This document shows positions 39,891 to 51,327 of a stretch of DNA of 64,000 nucleotides, piece after piece. Position 1 is the stretch's first letter; each line of letters begins with the position of its first letter. Under the pieces are notes generated by a model. It made no database searches and was not told the origin of the DNA. It was given only the letters and a program-made list of their open reading frames with translations. The position numbers and the translations under genes were made by a program. Source of the stretch: Halofilum ochraceum (GTDB taxonomy: Bacteria; Pseudomonadota; Gammaproteobacteria; XJ16; Halofilaceae); NCBI RefSeq assembly GCF_001614315.2, contig NZ_LVEG02000019.1, positions 1-64,000 of the forward strand. The letters run 5' to 3'.

Positions 39891-39967
39891 TGGTCGGGGC
39901 GGCAGGATTTGAACCTGCGACCTCGTGCGCCCCATGCACGTGCGCTACCAGGCTGCGCTACGCCCCG
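39891..39967 (-). tRNA. tRNA-Pro (GGG anticodon)
   Basis: A 77-nt cloverleaf with encoded CCA. Acceptor CGGGGCG/CGCCCCG, D arm AGCGCAGCCTGGTAGCGC, anticodon loop ATGGGGC with anticodon GGG, T loop TTCAAAT. It follows the merR gene of the ihfA cluster by 68 bp and may be carried on the same transcript. Confidence 0.95.
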
Positions 39968-40035
39968 ACAGGTGCGAGAGAATATCGGACGAATCGGTCC
40001 GAGGGAACCCGGCCGACCGACTGATTCGCGAAAAT

Positions 40036-40392
40036 TCAGCTCTTCAGGATCTTCAGCAGTCCTTCGAGCTCGGTCCGCAGCTGCTTGATGACCTGCTGGC
40101 TCTGGGAAACGTCTTCGCGTGCGCTCTCCCCGGACAGCTGCTGCCGCGCCCCGCCGATCGTGAAGCCCTGCTCGTACAGCAGGCTGCGGATCTGGCGGAT
40201 CAGCATCACGTCATGGCGCTGATAATAGCGGCGGTTCCCCCGCCGTTTTACCGGCTTGAGGTCGGGGAACTCCTGCTCCCAGTAGCGCAGCACGTGCGGC
40301 TTGACCGCACAGAGCTCGCTCACCTCCCCGATCGTGAAATACCGTTTGCTCGGTATCGCGGGGAGTTCACTGTTATTGCTGGGTTCCAGCAT
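40036..40392 (-). CDS. MerR-family transcriptional regulator beside ihfA
   Basis: A 118-residue protein. Its MerR winged helix is [20 protein letters not shown] followed by [20 protein letters not shown], and the remainder is a coiled-coil dimer helix with no ligand-binding Cys. It overlaps ihfA by 20 bp, an arrangement conserved in Pseudomonas-like Gammaproteobacteria. The targets of this small MerR are unknown. Confidence 0.92.
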   Translation of the reverse strand: MLEPSNNSELPAIPSKRYFTIGEVSELCAVKPHVLRYWEQEFPDLKPVKRRGNRRYYQRHDVMLIRQIRSLLYEQGFTIGGARQQLSGESAREDVSQSQQVIKQLRTELEGLLKILKS

Positions 40393-40672
40393 AAGCCTCG
40401 ACCCGCGCCTTGAGTTTTTGCCCAGGACGGAACGTTACCACGCGCCGGGCCGAAATGGGGATTTCTTCCCCGGTCTTGGGATTGCGACCGGGGCGCTGAT
40501 TCTTCGTCCGCAGCACGAAATTGCCGAACCCGGAGAGCTTTACATCGTCCCCGGAGGCCAGCGTGTCGCGGATTTCCTCGAAGAACAGTTCAACCAGTTC
40601 CTTGGCTTCCCGCTTGTTCAGTCCGAGCTCGTCGAACAGCGTCTCTGCCATTCGCGCCTTGGTCAGCGCCAT
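40373..40672 (-). CDS. ihfA: integration host factor alpha subunit
   Basis: A 99-residue HU/IHF-family DNA-bending subunit that acts with IhfB. It has the N-terminal [18 protein letters not shown] and the DNA-contacting arm [20 protein letters not shown] with the intercalating Pro. It starts 3 bp after the pheT stop with GGGAG ahead, so it is in the pheST operon as in E. coli. Confidence 0.97.
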   Translation of the reverse strand: MALTKARMAETLFDELGLNKREAKELVELFFEEIRDTLASGDDVKLSGFGNFVLRTKNQRPGRNPKTGEEIPISARRVVTFRPGQKLKARVEAYAGTQQ

Positions 40673-40675
40673 GAG

Positions 40676-43054
40676 CTACTCCCGCAACGTCGCTCCGTGG
40701 GTAGATCGAAGGTGGGCGAGCACGTCATTGCTCGCGTCATCGACCTCACTGTCGGTAAGCGTGCGTGACAACCCCTGCAAAATCAAGCCTAAAGCGAGGC
40801 TTTTTCGACCGGAATCGATGCCCTTGCCCCGATAGACGTCGAACACGAAGGCGTTCCGCAGTTCGGCCGGTGCCGCCTCGCGCACGCTCGCCAAAACCGA
40901 CTCGGATGTGACCTGTTCATCGACGATGATCGCCAGATCACGACGTATTCCGGGGTATTTCGACACGGGCCGGAAGGCCGCCAGGGGCTGATCGAGGAGT
41001 GGATCGAGATCGATCTCGAACAGCACCGGCGCCCGCGCGAGGTCGAACCACTCCTGCAGACGCGGGTGCAGCGTCCCGATCCAGCCGACCTGCAAGCCAT
41101 CGCGCTCGATCCGGGCCGACTGCCCTGGATGCAGCGCCGGATGCGCGGCCGCCACGAAGCGGAACCGTTCGTGACCGACCGGCGCCAGCAGCGCCTCGAT
41201 ATCGCCTTTGACATCGAAAAAGTCGACCTCGCGGGCGGGGGCGGACCACTGCTCGGGCCACCAGGGGCCCACGGCCAGGCCCGCGACGCCATCGGTCTGG
41301 CTGAGCCCGCCATCGCTGTCCGGGCGGAACCGCTTGCCGATCTCGAACAGCCGTACGCGCTCCTGCTGGCGATTCAGATTGTGGACGGCGGTCTGGAGCA
41401 GGCCCGGCCAGATCGAAGTGCGCATCACGCCCATGTCGGACGAGAGCGGGTTCGCGAGCGCGAGTGCATCCGTATCCGGATCGATCGCTCCCTGTATTTC
41501 GGCGTCGACGAAGCTGTAGGTCACGGCCTCGTGCCAGCCGCGTTCCACCAGCCCATCGCGCACGCTGTCCACGGCCCGGCGGGTTTCCGGCTGCGCGGCG
41601 ATGCGCACCGCCTGCCGCGGGTGGGTGCGCGGGGCGCGGTTGTAGCCATACAGCCGGGCCACCTCCTCGATCAGATCCGCCTCGATCGCGAGATCGAAGC
41701 GCCAGCTCGGGACCTCGGCACGCCAGCCCGCGGCCGTCGGTTCGACGGTCAGGCCGAGGCGTTCGAGCATCGCCCCGACTTCGTCCGCCTCGGGCGCATA
41801 GCCCAGCAGCCGGCGCAGGCGCTCCGCGCGCAGTTCGATCGTCGGGCGCTGCGGCAGGTGCTCGCGATCGACCCGATCTTCCACCGGCCCCGCCCGGCCA
41901 CCGCAGATCGACTGGATCAGCGCCGTGGCCCGTTCGATCGCGACCGGCGCGAGTTCCGGATCGACGCCGCGTTCGAAGCGGTGCGAGGAATCCGTATGGG
42001 TCGCGTAACGCCGCGCCCGGCCCGCCATCGCATGCGGGAGGAAACACGCGCTTTCGAGGAATACGTCCACGGTGTCTTCGGACACCGCCGTCCGGCTACC
42101 GCCCATGATCCCGGCCAGGGCGACCGGACCGCGCTCATCGGCGATCACGAGGGTCTCGCCGTCGACCGTCACCCTGCGTTCGTCCAGCAGATCGATGTCT
42201 TCGTCCGGGCGGCCCATGCGGACATCGATACCGCCCGTGAGCTTCGCCAGATCGAACGCGTGCATCGGCTGACCGAGTTCGAGCATCACCAGATTGGTGA
42301 TGTCGACCAGCGGCTGGATCGGGCGCACCCCGGACTGTTCCAGACGCCGCCGCAGCCAGCGCGGCGATGCGGCCTGCGGATCCACGCCGCGGATCACGCG
42401 GCCCGCATAGCGGGGACAGGCCGCGGGGGCCGAGAGCGTCACCGGGAAGCGGTCTTCCAGTTCCGCCGGCACCGGCTCCGGACTCGGGGCGCTGATCGAC
42501 TCACCGGTGGCAGCGGCGAGTTCACGCGCCAACCCGCGCAGCGACAGACAGTCTCCGCGATTCGGCGTGAGATCGATCTCGAAAATCGAAGCATCGAGCT
42601 CGGCATGGGCGCGCAGATCCGCCCCAACGGGGGCATCGTCGCCGAGATCCCAGAGTCCGTCGGCCGCCTCGCCGGCCCCGAGTTCGACCGCTGAACACAG
42701 CATGCCGGAAGACTCGACGCCGCGCAGTTCCGCCGCCCGGATCTTTGTGCCGTCCGGCAGCACGGCGCCGACGCGCGCGAACGGTGCGTGCAGGTCGACG
42801 GCGGCATTGGGCGCGCCACAGACGACCTGATGGGTCTCACCACTGCCGTCTTCGACCCGGCAGACGCGCAGTTTGTCCGCCTCCGGATGCGGCTCGACCG
42901 CCTCGATGCGCCCGACCACCACGCCGGAGAACGGCGGGGCGACCGGCTCGACACTGTCGACCTCCAGCCCGAGGAGCGTCAGCCGCTCGGACAGGGCCTC
43001 CGTGTCGAGCTCGGTGGCCACCCACTCGCGCAACCAGGATTCGGGGAATCTCAT
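40676..43054 (-). CDS. pheT: phenylalanine--tRNA ligase beta subunit
   Basis: A 792-residue beta subunit (E. coli 795). The N-terminal EMAP-like tRNA-binding domain contains VGRIEAVEPHPEADKLRVCR, B3/B4 editing and B5 regions follow, and the C-terminal ferredoxin-fold anticodon-binding domain begins near SKYPGIRRDLAIIVDE. It is paired with pheS 48 bp upstream. Confidence 0.97.
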   Translation of the reverse strand: MRFPESWLREWVATELDTEALSERLTLLGLEVDSVEPVAPPFSGVVVGRIEAVEPHPEADKLRVCRVEDGSGETHQVVCGAPNAAVDLHAPFARVGAVLPDGTKIRAAELRGVESSGMLCSAVELGAGEAADGLWDLGDDAPVGADLRAHAELDASIFEIDLTPNRGDCLSLRGLARELAAATGESISAPSPEPVPAELEDRFPVTLSAPAACPRYAGRVIRGVDPQAASPRWLRRRLEQSGVRPIQPLVDITNLVMLELGQPMHAFDLAKLTGGIDVRMGRPDEDIDLLDERRVTVDGETLVIADERGPVALAGIMGGSRTAVSEDTVDVFLESACFLPHAMAGRARRYATHTDSSHRFERGVDPELAPVAIERATALIQSICGGRAGPVEDRVDREHLPQRPTIELRAERLRRLLGYAPEADEVGAMLERLGLTVEPTAAGWRAEVPSWRFDLAIEADLIEEVARLYGYNRAPRTHPRQAVRIAAQPETRRAVDSVRDGLVERGWHEAVTYSFVDAEIQGAIDPDTDALALANPLSSDMGVMRTSIWPGLLQTAVHNLNRQQERVRLFEIGKRFRPDSDGGLSQTDGVAGLAVGPWWPEQWSAPAREVDFFDVKGDIEALLAPVGHERFRFVAAAHPALHPGQSARIERDGLQVGWIGTLHPRLQEWFDLARAPVLFEIDLDPLLDQPLAAFRPVSKYPGIRRDLAIIVDEQVTSESVLASVREAAPAELRNAFVFDVYRGKGIDSGRKSLALGLILQGLSRTLTDSEVDDASNDVLAHLRSTHGATLRE

Positions 43055-43102
43055 ATCAGTCGGCTGTCCGTGGAATCGGTGTCGTCATCGGCTGCAGCGT
43101 GA

Positions 43103-44212
<1,110 letters not shown>

Positions 44213-44215
44213 CTA

Positions 44216-44575
44216 TCAGCCTTCGAGGTTGGCCTTCGCCTTCTCGGCGAGCGCGCCGAAGGCCGGCTTGTCGTGCACCGCCATATCGGCCAGCACCTTG
44301 CGGTCGACCTCGACCTCGGCGTTCTTCAGGCCGTTGATCATGCGGCTGTACGACAGACCGAATTCCCGCGCCGCGGCGTTGATGCGCGCGATCCACAGGC
44401 GCCGGAACTGGCGCTTGCGCTGACGGCGGTCCCGATAGGCGTACTGCCCAGCCTTGATGACCGCCTGGTTCGCGGTGCGGTACGTCCGGCTGCGCGCGCC
44501 GTAATACCCCTTCGCCTTGTCGAGAACCTTCTTGTGCTTCGCGTGGGCGGTAACGCCCCGTTTTACTCGTGCCAT
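44216..44575 (-). CDS. rplT: 50S ribosomal protein L20
   Basis: A 119-residue protein of the large subunit and a repressor of its own operon in enterics. It has the basic N-terminus [19 protein letters not shown] and the globular C-half [20 protein letters not shown]. It lies 12 bp after rpmI. Confidence 0.98.
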   Translation of the reverse strand: MARVKRGVTAHAKHKKVLDKAKGYYGARSRTYRTANQAVIKAGQYAYRDRRQRKRQFRRLWIARINAAAREFGLSYSRMINGLKNAEVEVDRKVLADMAVHDKPAFGALAEKAKANLEG

Positions 44576-44587
44576 CGTCGATTCTCC

Positions 44588-44785
44588 TTAGAGGTAGGGC
44601 AGCAGCCGGCGCAGATGGCCGGAATCCTGCGGTTCGACGATGTCACGCTTACCCAGATTGCGCTTCCGCTTCGTATCCTTCTTGGTGAGGATATGGCGCA
44701 GATGCGACTGCTTGTGCGTGTACTTGCCGCTGGCGGTACGCCCGAAGCGTTTCGCCGCCCCACGGTTGGTCTTCATTTTCGGCAT
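44588..44785 (-). CDS. rpmI: 50S ribosomal protein L35
   Basis: A 65-residue, highly basic protein ([36 protein letters not shown]). It lies between infC and rplT as in most bacteria. The 194-bp gap ahead of it is longer than usual and carries a dispersed repeat and GC-rich hairpins (for example CGGGATG/CATCCCG around 44853-44873). Confidence 0.97.
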   Translation of the reverse strand: MPKMKTNRGAAKRFGRTASGKYTHKQSHLRHILTKKDTKRKRNLGKRDIVEPQDSGHLRRLLPYL

Positions 44786-44935
44786 GTTGCACTCCCGTTC
44801 GTGGATAAGATCCCCCGGCCGAGTCGGAGAGCCACTGCAGCTCGGGGCGGGATGCCCTGTGCATCCCGTTTTGGTCTCGCCGGCCCGCGGGCCGACGAAA
44901 CGGCTCCGACAGTCTATCCAGTCGGGGCCCGCGTT

Positions 44936-44967
44936 CCCGGATTACGCTTCGCTTCATCCGGGCTACG
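44936..44967 (-). repeat. dispersed repeat CGTAGCCCGGAT, copy 2
   Basis: A minus-strand copy of the 32-bp sequence at 1991-2022, with CCCGGAT/ATCCGGG ends that can form a hairpin. It begins 12 nt past the infC stop, in the infC-rpmI gap where L20 control structures would be expected. Confidence 0.72.
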
Positions 44968-44979
44968 ACACATCAGTTG

Positions 44980-45501
44980 TTACCGGTTCTTGCGCGGCGC
45001 CAGCACCATGATCATCTGGCGGCCTTCCATCTTCGGAAACTGCTCCACCGTCGCGATCTCCTCGAGATCGTTGCGGACCCGCTCGAGCAGCCGCGAGCCG
45101 ATCTCGCGGTGCGCCATTTCACGGCCGCGGAAGCGAAGCGTCACCTTGGCCTTGTCCCCCTGTTCGAGGAACTTGGTCAGATTCTTCATCTTGACCCGGT
45201 AATCGCCCTCTTCCGTGCCCGGACGGAACTTCACTTCCTTGATCTGGATCTGCTTCGCCTTCTTGCGGGCGGCATTCTTTTTCTTGCTCTGCTCGAACCG
45301 GAATCTGCCGTAATCCATGATCCGGCAGACCGGCGGCTCGGCATTCGGGACAACCTCGACCAGGTCCAGGTTCTCCTCTTTGGCCGCCTCGATTGCTTCC
45401 TCGACGTTGACGATACCGACCTGCTCACCGTCCGAGCCGATCAGCCGCACCTGCGGCGTATCGATCTGCTCGTTGCGCCGGTTCTTCTTTTCCTGAGCGA
45501 T
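44980..45501 (-). CDS. infC: translation initiation factor IF-3 (probable ATC start)
   Basis: A 173-residue IF3. The N-domain contains [19 protein letters not shown] and the C-domain [19 protein letters not shown]. The family N-terminus falls at [11 protein letters not shown], and the only codon placed correctly is ATC at 45501, 7 bases after GGAGGGG and one base after the thrS stop. IF3 genes typically use AUU or similar rare starts so that IF3 represses itself; ATC fits that logic. A distant in-frame ATG-type start at 45540 would sit inside thrS. Confidence 0.95.
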   Translation of the reverse strand: MAQEKKNRRNEQIDTPQVRLIGSDGEQVGIVNVEEAIEAAKEENLDLVEVVPNAEPPVCRIMDYGRFRFEQSKKKNAARKKAKQIQIKEVKFRPGTEEGDYRVKMKNLTKFLEQGDKAKVTLRFRGREMAHREIGSRLLERVRNDLEEIATVEQFPKMEGRQMIMVLAPRKNR

Positions 45502-45502
45502 A

Positions 45503-47431
45503 TTAAGACCCCTCCAAAACGAAACGACCGTGGCTGGCATCCTCTTCGGCCAGGCCGGCGGCCACTTCCTCGAAGGGACGGCTGCCGAGATCCTGGCCGT
45601 CGCGGGTGCGTACCGCCACGGCCCCGGTTTCCAGCTCCCGTTGGCCGATCACCAGCATGTACGGGATACGCTGGAGCGTGTGCTCGCGGATTTTATAGCC
45701 GATCTTCTCGTTCCTCAAGTCGGCAAACGCGCGAATTCCCTGCTTTTTCAGGGATTTTTCGATTTCCCTGGCCCTTTCGGCCTGGTCATCGGTGATATTG
45801 AGCACCACCGCCTGCGCAGGGGCGAGCCAGGTCGGCAGCCGGCCCTCGAAGTGCTCGATCAGGATCCCGATGAACCGCTCCATGGAACCGAGGATGGCGC
45901 GGTGGATCATCACCGGCACTTTCTTCTCGCCGTGCTCGTCCACGTACTGGGCACCGAGACGACCCGGCATCGAGAAATCGAGCTGGATCGTGCCGCATTG
46001 CCATGCCCGGTTCAGGCAGTCCTTGAGGACGAACTCGATCTTCGGCCCGTAGAAAGCGCCTTCGCCGGGCTGCACCACATAATCGAGCCCACGCGCATCC
46101 AGCGCCTCTTTCAGCGCCTGCTCGGAGCGATCCCAGGCCGCGTCCGACCCGACCCTTTCCGGCGGCCGCAGCGACAGCGCGATATCGATGTCGTCGAAGC
46201 CGAAATCGCCATACACCTGGAGCGTCATATCGATCAGCTCGGCGATCTCCGCCTGCAGCTGATCCTCGGTGCAGAACACGTGGGCATCGTCCTGGGTGAA
46301 GCGCCGCGCGCGCATCAGGCCGTGCAGCGTACCCGAGGCCTCGTTGCGGTGAACGACACCGAATTCCGCAATCTTTTCAGGGAGATCGCGATAACTCTTC
46401 AAGCCTTGATTGAAGAGCTGGACATGCCCCGGGCAGTTCATCGGCTTGATCGCGTAGTCATGATCCTCGATCGAAGTCGAGAACATGTTGTCGCGGAACT
46501 TGTCCCAGTGCCCCGAGCGCTTCCAGAGATCGCGGTCGAGGATCTGCGGCGTGTGCACCTCCTCGTAGCCGTACTCCAGCTGGCGCGCGCGCATGTAGTC
46601 TTCGAGCACCCGATACAGCGCCCAGCCCCGCTCGTGCCAGAAGACCATGCCCGGCGCGTCTTCCTGGAAGTGGAACAGGTCGAGCTGCCGGCCCAGCTTG
46701 CGGTGGTCGCGCTTCGCGGCCTCTTCCAGCCGGTGCAGGTACTGTTTGAGCTGCTTTTTGTCGGGCCAGGCGGTGCCGTAGATGCGCTGCAACATCTCGT
46801 TGTTCGAGTCGCCGCGCCAGTAGGCGCCCGCCACCTTGGTCAGCTTGAACGCGCCGAGACGCCCGGTACTCGGCACGTGCGGCCCCCGGCACAGGTCGAT
46901 GAAATCGTCCTGGCGGTAGAGCGAGATGGTCTCGCCCTGCGGGATCTCGCGGATGATCTCGGCCTTGTACTTCTCGCCCTTCTCCAGGAAGAACGCGATC
47001 GCCTCGTCGCGATCCATCACCGAACGCTCGACCGGGATATCGGCCTGCGCCAGCTCCGTCATGCGCGCCTCGATGGCCTCGAGGTCCTCCGGCGTAAAGG
47101 ATCGCTCATACGCGAAGTCGTAATAGAACCCGTCCTCGATCACCGGCCCGATCGTCACCTGCGCCTCGGGATAGAGCTGCTGTACGGCCTGCGCCATCAG
47201 GTGCGCGGTCGAGTGACGGATCATGTGCAGGCCGTCCTCGTCTTTCGGCGTGACGATGGCGAGTTCGGCGTCGTGATCGACCGTGCAATCGGTATCGACG
47301 AGTTCGCCATCGACCCGGCCGCCGACGGCGGCCTTCGCGAGCCCAGGGCCGATATCGGCCGCGACATCCGCGACGGTGACGGGCTGATCGAAGTGACGGC
47401 GGCTGCCGTCCGGGAGGGTGATTTCCGGCAT
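45503..47431 (-). CDS. thrS: threonine--tRNA ligase
   Basis: A 642-residue enzyme, the E. coli length when ATG 47431 is used (GGGGAAAG 6 bases upstream, [14 protein letters not shown] aligning with the family); ATG 47443 would add four residues. It has an N-terminal TGS domain, an editing domain with [16 protein letters not shown], and a catalytic core with the zinc ligand in [12 protein letters not shown]. The infC start lies immediately downstream. Confidence 0.97.
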   Translation of the reverse strand: MPEITLPDGSRRHFDQPVTVADVAADIGPGLAKAAVGGRVDGELVDTDCTVDHDAELAIVTPKDEDGLHMIRHSTAHLMAQAVQQLYPEAQVTIGPVIEDGFYYDFAYERSFTPEDLEAIEARMTELAQADIPVERSVMDRDEAIAFFLEKGEKYKAEIIREIPQGETISLYRQDDFIDLCRGPHVPSTGRLGAFKLTKVAGAYWRGDSNNEMLQRIYGTAWPDKKQLKQYLHRLEEAAKRDHRKLGRQLDLFHFQEDAPGMVFWHERGWALYRVLEDYMRARQLEYGYEEVHTPQILDRDLWKRSGHWDKFRDNMFSTSIEDHDYAIKPMNCPGHVQLFNQGLKSYRDLPEKIAEFGVVHRNEASGTLHGLMRARRFTQDDAHVFCTEDQLQAEIAELIDMTLQVYGDFGFDDIDIALSLRPPERVGSDAAWDRSEQALKEALDARGLDYVVQPGEGAFYGPKIEFVLKDCLNRAWQCGTIQLDFSMPGRLGAQYVDEHGEKKVPVMIHRAILGSMERFIGILIEHFEGRLPTWLAPAQAVVLNITDDQAERAREIEKSLKKQGIRAFADLRNEKIGYKIREHTLQRIPYMLVIGQRELETGAVAVRTRDGQDLGSRPFEEVAAGLAEEDASHGRFVLEGS

Positions 47432-47500
47432 ATCTTTCCCCATCAGTGGTGACCCCTACGCCGGGCCACGTGATCGCGGGCTCCCGTTTCCGGGACCCCG

Positions 47501-47538
47501 AAAAACAAACGGGCCAGCGTGAAAATCACGGCTGGCCC
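47501..47538 (-). terminator. intrinsic terminator after tRNA-Val
   Basis: On the minus strand GGGCCAGC pairs with GCTGGCCC, an inner GTG/CAC extends the stem, and GTTTGTTTTT follows. It separates tRNA-Val from thrS and begins 8 nt after the encoded CCA. Confidence 0.85.
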
Positions 47539-47546
47539 GGGATTCG

Positions 47547-47623
47547 TGGTAGGCGCGATTGGACTCGAACCAACGACCCCCACCATGTCAAGGTGGTGCT
47601 CTAACCAGCTGAGCTACGCGCCT
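47547..47623 (-). tRNA. tRNA-Val (GAC anticodon)
   Basis: A 77-nt cloverleaf with encoded CCA. Acceptor AGGCGCG/CGCGCCT, D arm AGCTCAGCTGGTTAGAGC, anticodon loop TTGACAT with anticodon GAC, T arm GTTGG-TTCGAGT-CCAAT. Confidence 0.96.
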
Positions 47624-47639
47624 TTCGTGCTCGGCGCGG

Positions 47640-47667
47640 ATTGTACAGCGTTGCGCCGCTGATTCAA
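47640..47667 (-). promoter_or_regulatory. promoter of tRNA-Val
   Basis: TTGAAT and TACAAT are 16 bases apart on the minus strand; the start site falls about 10 nt before the mature tRNA 5' end. This is one of the best sigma-70 matches in the window. Confidence 0.7.
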
Positions 47668-47826
47668 TAGTTCGCTCGTGCCTCCGTCCATAATCACAGT
47701 GCACGCGGGCACGAATCGCCCACCGGACGAGCATCCGCTCCATGAGTTCGATCGGCAGACTCGCCTCGGGGCGATCAGACGGTATCCTGCTCGACGCATC
47801 GACCACATCGCCGCAAGGAGCTGCCG

Positions 47827-49830
47827 TTGACACCCGAATCGATCACCCTGCTGATCGCCGTCGCTGGATTGCTCGCCGCGCTTGGACTGTATGTAGCAGT
47901 CGGGCGTTGGCCGACCGCCGATGCGGCGACCAACGCCCGGACCGCGGCCATCCGACACGGCGCGCGCCTGTTCCTGACCCACGAGTACATCAGGCTGGCG
48001 CCCATCGCCGTCGCGGCCAGTATCGCGCTCGGTTGGACACTGGGCCCCGCCGCCGGTGCCGCGTTCCTTGCCGGCGCCCTGCTGTCGGGCCTGGCCAGTG
48101 CGATCGGCATGGCGGCCGCCACGCGCGCCAATGTCCGCACGGCCGTAGCGGCCCGCGACCGCGGGCGCGGGCCTGCGCTGTCGGCCGCCTTTTCAGGCGG
48201 TGCAGTCATGGGGGTCACGGTGTCCTCACTCGGCCTGCTCGGACTGGCGTCCCTGATCCTCTTGCTCGGGCGCGACGGGGCGGGTACCTCGACCCTGAGC
48301 GCGTTCGGCATGGGCGCGTCGGCGGTCGCGCTGTTCGCACGTGTCGGTGGCGGCATCTTCACCAAAGGTGCGGACATCGGCGCGGACCTCGTGGGCAAGA
48401 TCGAGACCGGCCTCGAGGAGGACGACGCCCGCAACCCCGGCGTGATCGCCGATAACGTCGGCGACAACGTCGGTGACGTGGCCGGGATGGGTGCCGATCT
48501 GTTCGAGTCGTACTGCGGCGCAATCATCGCGGCCAGCGCGATCGCGCTCGTACTCCCGCAGGCCGAGGCCACCGCGCTCGGCGGCCGGGCGAGCCTGCTG
48601 GCGCTGCCGCTCGCACTGTGCGCAGCCGGGCTCGTCGCATCACTGCTGGCCCTGGGACTGGTGTACATGACCGCTGGCCGGCGGCCGGACCTCGCCCTCG
48701 GCCTCGGGGTGGGCGGCGCCACCACGCTGTTTCTGGTGACCGCCCTCGTGGGCGTTCACCTGGCTGCGCTCCCGATGGCGCTGTGGCTCGCCGTGCTGGC
48801 GGGCAGCGTCGCCGGCATCGTGATCGGCGGGGTCACCGAGCTCTACACCCGCGGACGCCCCGTCAGCGGTCTGGCCGAAGCGGCGGAGACCGGCGCGGCC
48901 ACCGTGGTGATCCGCGGCATCGCGCTCGGCATGGAATCGGCCGCCCTGCCCGTGATCGCCGTCGGCGTCGCGCTCTATGCGGCAACGGAACTCGCTGGCC
49001 TCTACGGCGTCGCACTGGCCGCCACGGGCATGCTGGCGACGACCGGCATGGTGATGGCTATCGACGCCTACGGCCCGATCGCCGACAACGCAGGGGGGCT
49101 GGCCCAGATGGGCGATATGGGCAGCGAGACCCGCGCGATCACGGATGAGCTGGACGCCATCGGCAACACCACCGCGGCGATCGGCAAGGGCTACGCGATC
49201 GGCGCGGCCGCGTTGACGGCGCTGGCATTGATGAGCGCGTATGTGGAGACCGTGCGCCAGGCGCAGCCCGGCTTCGTCCTGGACCTGGCCGACCCCATGG
49301 TACTGCTGGGCGGATTCATCGGCGCCCTGCTGCCTTTCCTTTTCAGTGCGATGACGATGACCGCGGTGGGACGCACCGCCCAGCAGATGATCGTCGAGAT
49401 CCGACGCCAGCTCCGCGAGATCCCGGGCCTGCGCGAGGGCAAGGTCCCACCCGACAGCGATCGCTGTACCGACATCGCCTCGAACGCCGCGCTGACGCGC
49501 ATGCTGCTGCCGGGCGGGACCGCACTCGCCGTCCCCATCCTGGTGGGCGTCGTACTCGGCCCGGGAGCGGTCGGCGGCATGCTGGGCGTGGCGTTGCCCA
49601 CCGGTGTGGTCCTCGCGCTGTTCCTGGCCAACGCCGGCGGCGCGTGGGACAACGCGAAGAAGCTGATCGAGAGGGGCGCGCACGGCGGCAAGGGCTCGGC
49701 CGCCCACGATGCCGCGGTGATCGGCGATACCGTGGGCGACCCCTTCAAGGACACGGCGGGGCCTTCAATGAACATCCTGATCAAGCTGCTCGGGATCGTC
49801 AGCCTGACGATCGCGCCCCTGCTACTGTAA
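47827..49830 (+). CDS. hppA: membrane-bound proton-translocating pyrophosphatase
   Basis: A 667-residue, about 16-helix pump that couples PPi hydrolysis to ion export. Signature loops are [20 protein letters not shown] and [18 protein letters not shown]. The TTG start has AAGGAG 6 bases upstream. [10 protein letters not shown] carries Ala where potassium-independent forms have Lys, so this should be the potassium-dependent class; H+ versus Na+ as pumped ion cannot be settled by eye. It recycles biosynthetic PPi into ion gradient. Confidence 0.95.
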   Translation: MTPESITLLIAVAGLLAALGLYVAVGRWPTADAATNARTAAIRHGARLFLTHEYIRLAPIAVAASIALGWTLGPAAGAAFLAGALLSGLASAIGMAAATRANVRTAVAARDRGRGPALSAAFSGGAVMGVTVSSLGLLGLASLILLLGRDGAGTSTLSAFGMGASAVALFARVGGGIFTKGADIGADLVGKIETGLEEDDARNPGVIADNVGDNVGDVAGMGADLFESYCGAIIAASAIALVLPQAEATALGGRASLLALPLALCAAGLVASLLALGLVYMTAGRRPDLALGLGVGGATTLFLVTALVGVHLAALPMALWLAVLAGSVAGIVIGGVTELYTRGRPVSGLAEAAETGAATVVIRGIALGMESAALPVIAVGVALYAATELAGLYGVALAATGMLATTGMVMAIDAYGPIADNAGGLAQMGDMGSETRAITDELDAIGNTTAAIGKGYAIGAAALTALALMSAYVETVRQAQPGFVLDLADPMVLLGGFIGALLPFLFSAMTMTAVGRTAQQMIVEIRRQLREIPGLREGKVPPDSDRCTDIASNAALTRMLLPGGTALAVPILVGVVLGPGAVGGMLGVALPTGVVLALFLANAGGAWDNAKKLIERGAHGGKGSAAHDAAVIGDTVGDPFKDTAGPSMNILIKLLGIVSLTIAPLLL

Positions 49831-49878
49831 TCGGCGGACCGGTCTGGGGCCCTGCCGGCGCCCCCGGAGGGACCGGGA

Positions 49879-51099
49879 TCAGTCCTCCGCATGCTCGGCC
49901 ACCTGCAGGGACAACCGGTCGAGCACTTCCCGCGAAGCGAACCCGTCCGCGATCATCCCCTGCTCTTTCTGGAACCGGCGTATGGCCGCGCGCGTCTTGG
50001 GCCCCGGGATGCCGTCGGCCGGACCCGCCTCGAACCCGCGCTGGTTCAATCGTTCCTGCAGGGCGATGACATCATCGCGCGTCATCCGCGGGGCATTGTC
50101 CGGTGGCGGATTCATCAGCCCGGAGGCGCCCGCCAGCCGATCGGCCAGATGGCCCACCGAAAGCGCGTAGAACTCGGACTGGTTCCAGCGCATGATGACC
50201 TTGAAGTTGTCGTAGACCAGGAACTTCGGTCCCTCGTGACCCGAGGGCACGATCAGGGCCGCTTTGGCGTCTGCCGCTGAAAGGGGACGATCATAGGCGG
50301 TGCGAACCCCAAGCTCCTTCCATTCGTGCATGGCGCGACGATTGTCATAGCCCGACAGTTCGTACGGGAAATCCGCCGGCAGTGTCACCTCCCGCCCCCA
50401 GCGCCAGCCCGGTTTCCAACCGATCCCCCGCAGGAAATTCGCCGCCGAGGCCATCGCGTCCGGCACGCTGTTCCACAGGTCGCGCCGCCCGTCGCCGTCG
50501 TAGTCGACCGCATACTCCGCGAACACCGACGGCATGAACTGCACGTGTCCGAGCGCGCCCGCCCAGGAGCCCTCCATGCGATCCGCCGGGATTGCGCCCT
50601 CGTCGACGATGCGCAGGGCCGCCATCAGCTGCTCGGTGAAATAACCGCTGCGCCGCTCGTCACAGGCGAGCGTCGCGAGCGCATCCAGCGTCGATACGCC
50701 GCCGAAGTAGCTGCCGAAATTGGTTTCCATGCCCCAGAACGCGACCAGGTAGCGCGGTGGCACACCATATTCGCGGTAGATGTCGCGCAGCAGATCCTCA
50801 TGGCGATCAAGCAGTTCGCGGCCGCGCTCCACCCGCGTATCCGTGACCCGGCGCCCCAGGTACTCGCTGAATGGCGTGGTGAATTCCGGCTGGGACCGGT
50901 CAAGCTCGACCACGCGTTCGACACGCTCCACCTGCGCCAGACTCTCTTCGATGACGGCGGTGGAGATATCCTGGCGGGCGGCCTCTTCGCGGAGGTCCGA
51001 GACGCAGGCGGCGAATGCATCGACCGTCGCCGCCTGGGCGCTGCCGGCGAACGGGAGCAGGCACAGGACGACACGGAACAGCTGTCTGGGGGCGATCAT
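49879..51099 (-). CDS. lytic murein transglycosylase (MltB type) with peptidoglycan-binding domain
   Basis: A 406-residue exported enzyme. A signal peptide ([15 protein letters not shown]) is followed by an SLT/MltB-like catalytic domain with the acid in [34 protein letters not shown], and a C-terminal PG_binding_1 domain ([20 protein letters not shown]). No lipobox Cys follows the signal, so it is probably periplasmic rather than a lipoprotein. The ATG at 51099 lacks a clear ribosome-binding site; TTG 51102 is the alternative. Confidence 0.9.
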   Translation of the reverse strand: MIAPRQLFRVVLCLLPFAGSAQAATVDAFAACVSDLREEAARQDISTAVIEESLAQVERVERVVELDRSQPEFTTPFSEYLGRRVTDTRVERGRELLDRHEDLLRDIYREYGVPPRYLVAFWGMETNFGSYFGGVSTLDALATLACDERRSGYFTEQLMAALRIVDEGAIPADRMEGSWAGALGHVQFMPSVFAEYAVDYDGDGRRDLWNSVPDAMASAANFLRGIGWKPGWRWGREVTLPADFPYELSGYDNRRAMHEWKELGVRTAYDRPLSAADAKAALIVPSGHEGPKFLVYDNFKVIMRWNQSEFYALSVGHLADRLAGASGLMNPPPDNAPRMTRDDVIALQERLNQRGFEAGPADGIPGPKTRAAIRRFQKEQGMIADGFASREVLDRLSLQVAEHAED

Positions 51100-51327
51100 C
51101 AAAGTGGCCGTGGCAGCAGGGATGCTGCGGTAATGGGTACGGGAGCTTACTTATGGAGCGCACTGTAACGCGTGCAACGCTGCCAGTGTAGCGCCACACG
51201 GCCCCGATTTTCGTCCGATCATCGTCCCTTCACTACCGGTGGCGCGCATGGCCGCGAATCCGCGCATTCGGGGGCGGGCCCGGGCCCGGAAAATCGGGTA
51301 GGGTACGCCCTCCGTCGAGGCTGTACC

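Noticed and set aside
47444-47500. tRNA-like translational operator ahead of thrS
   Set aside because: The short leader shows no anticodon-like arm for threonine; the hairpin nearby is the tRNA-Val terminator.
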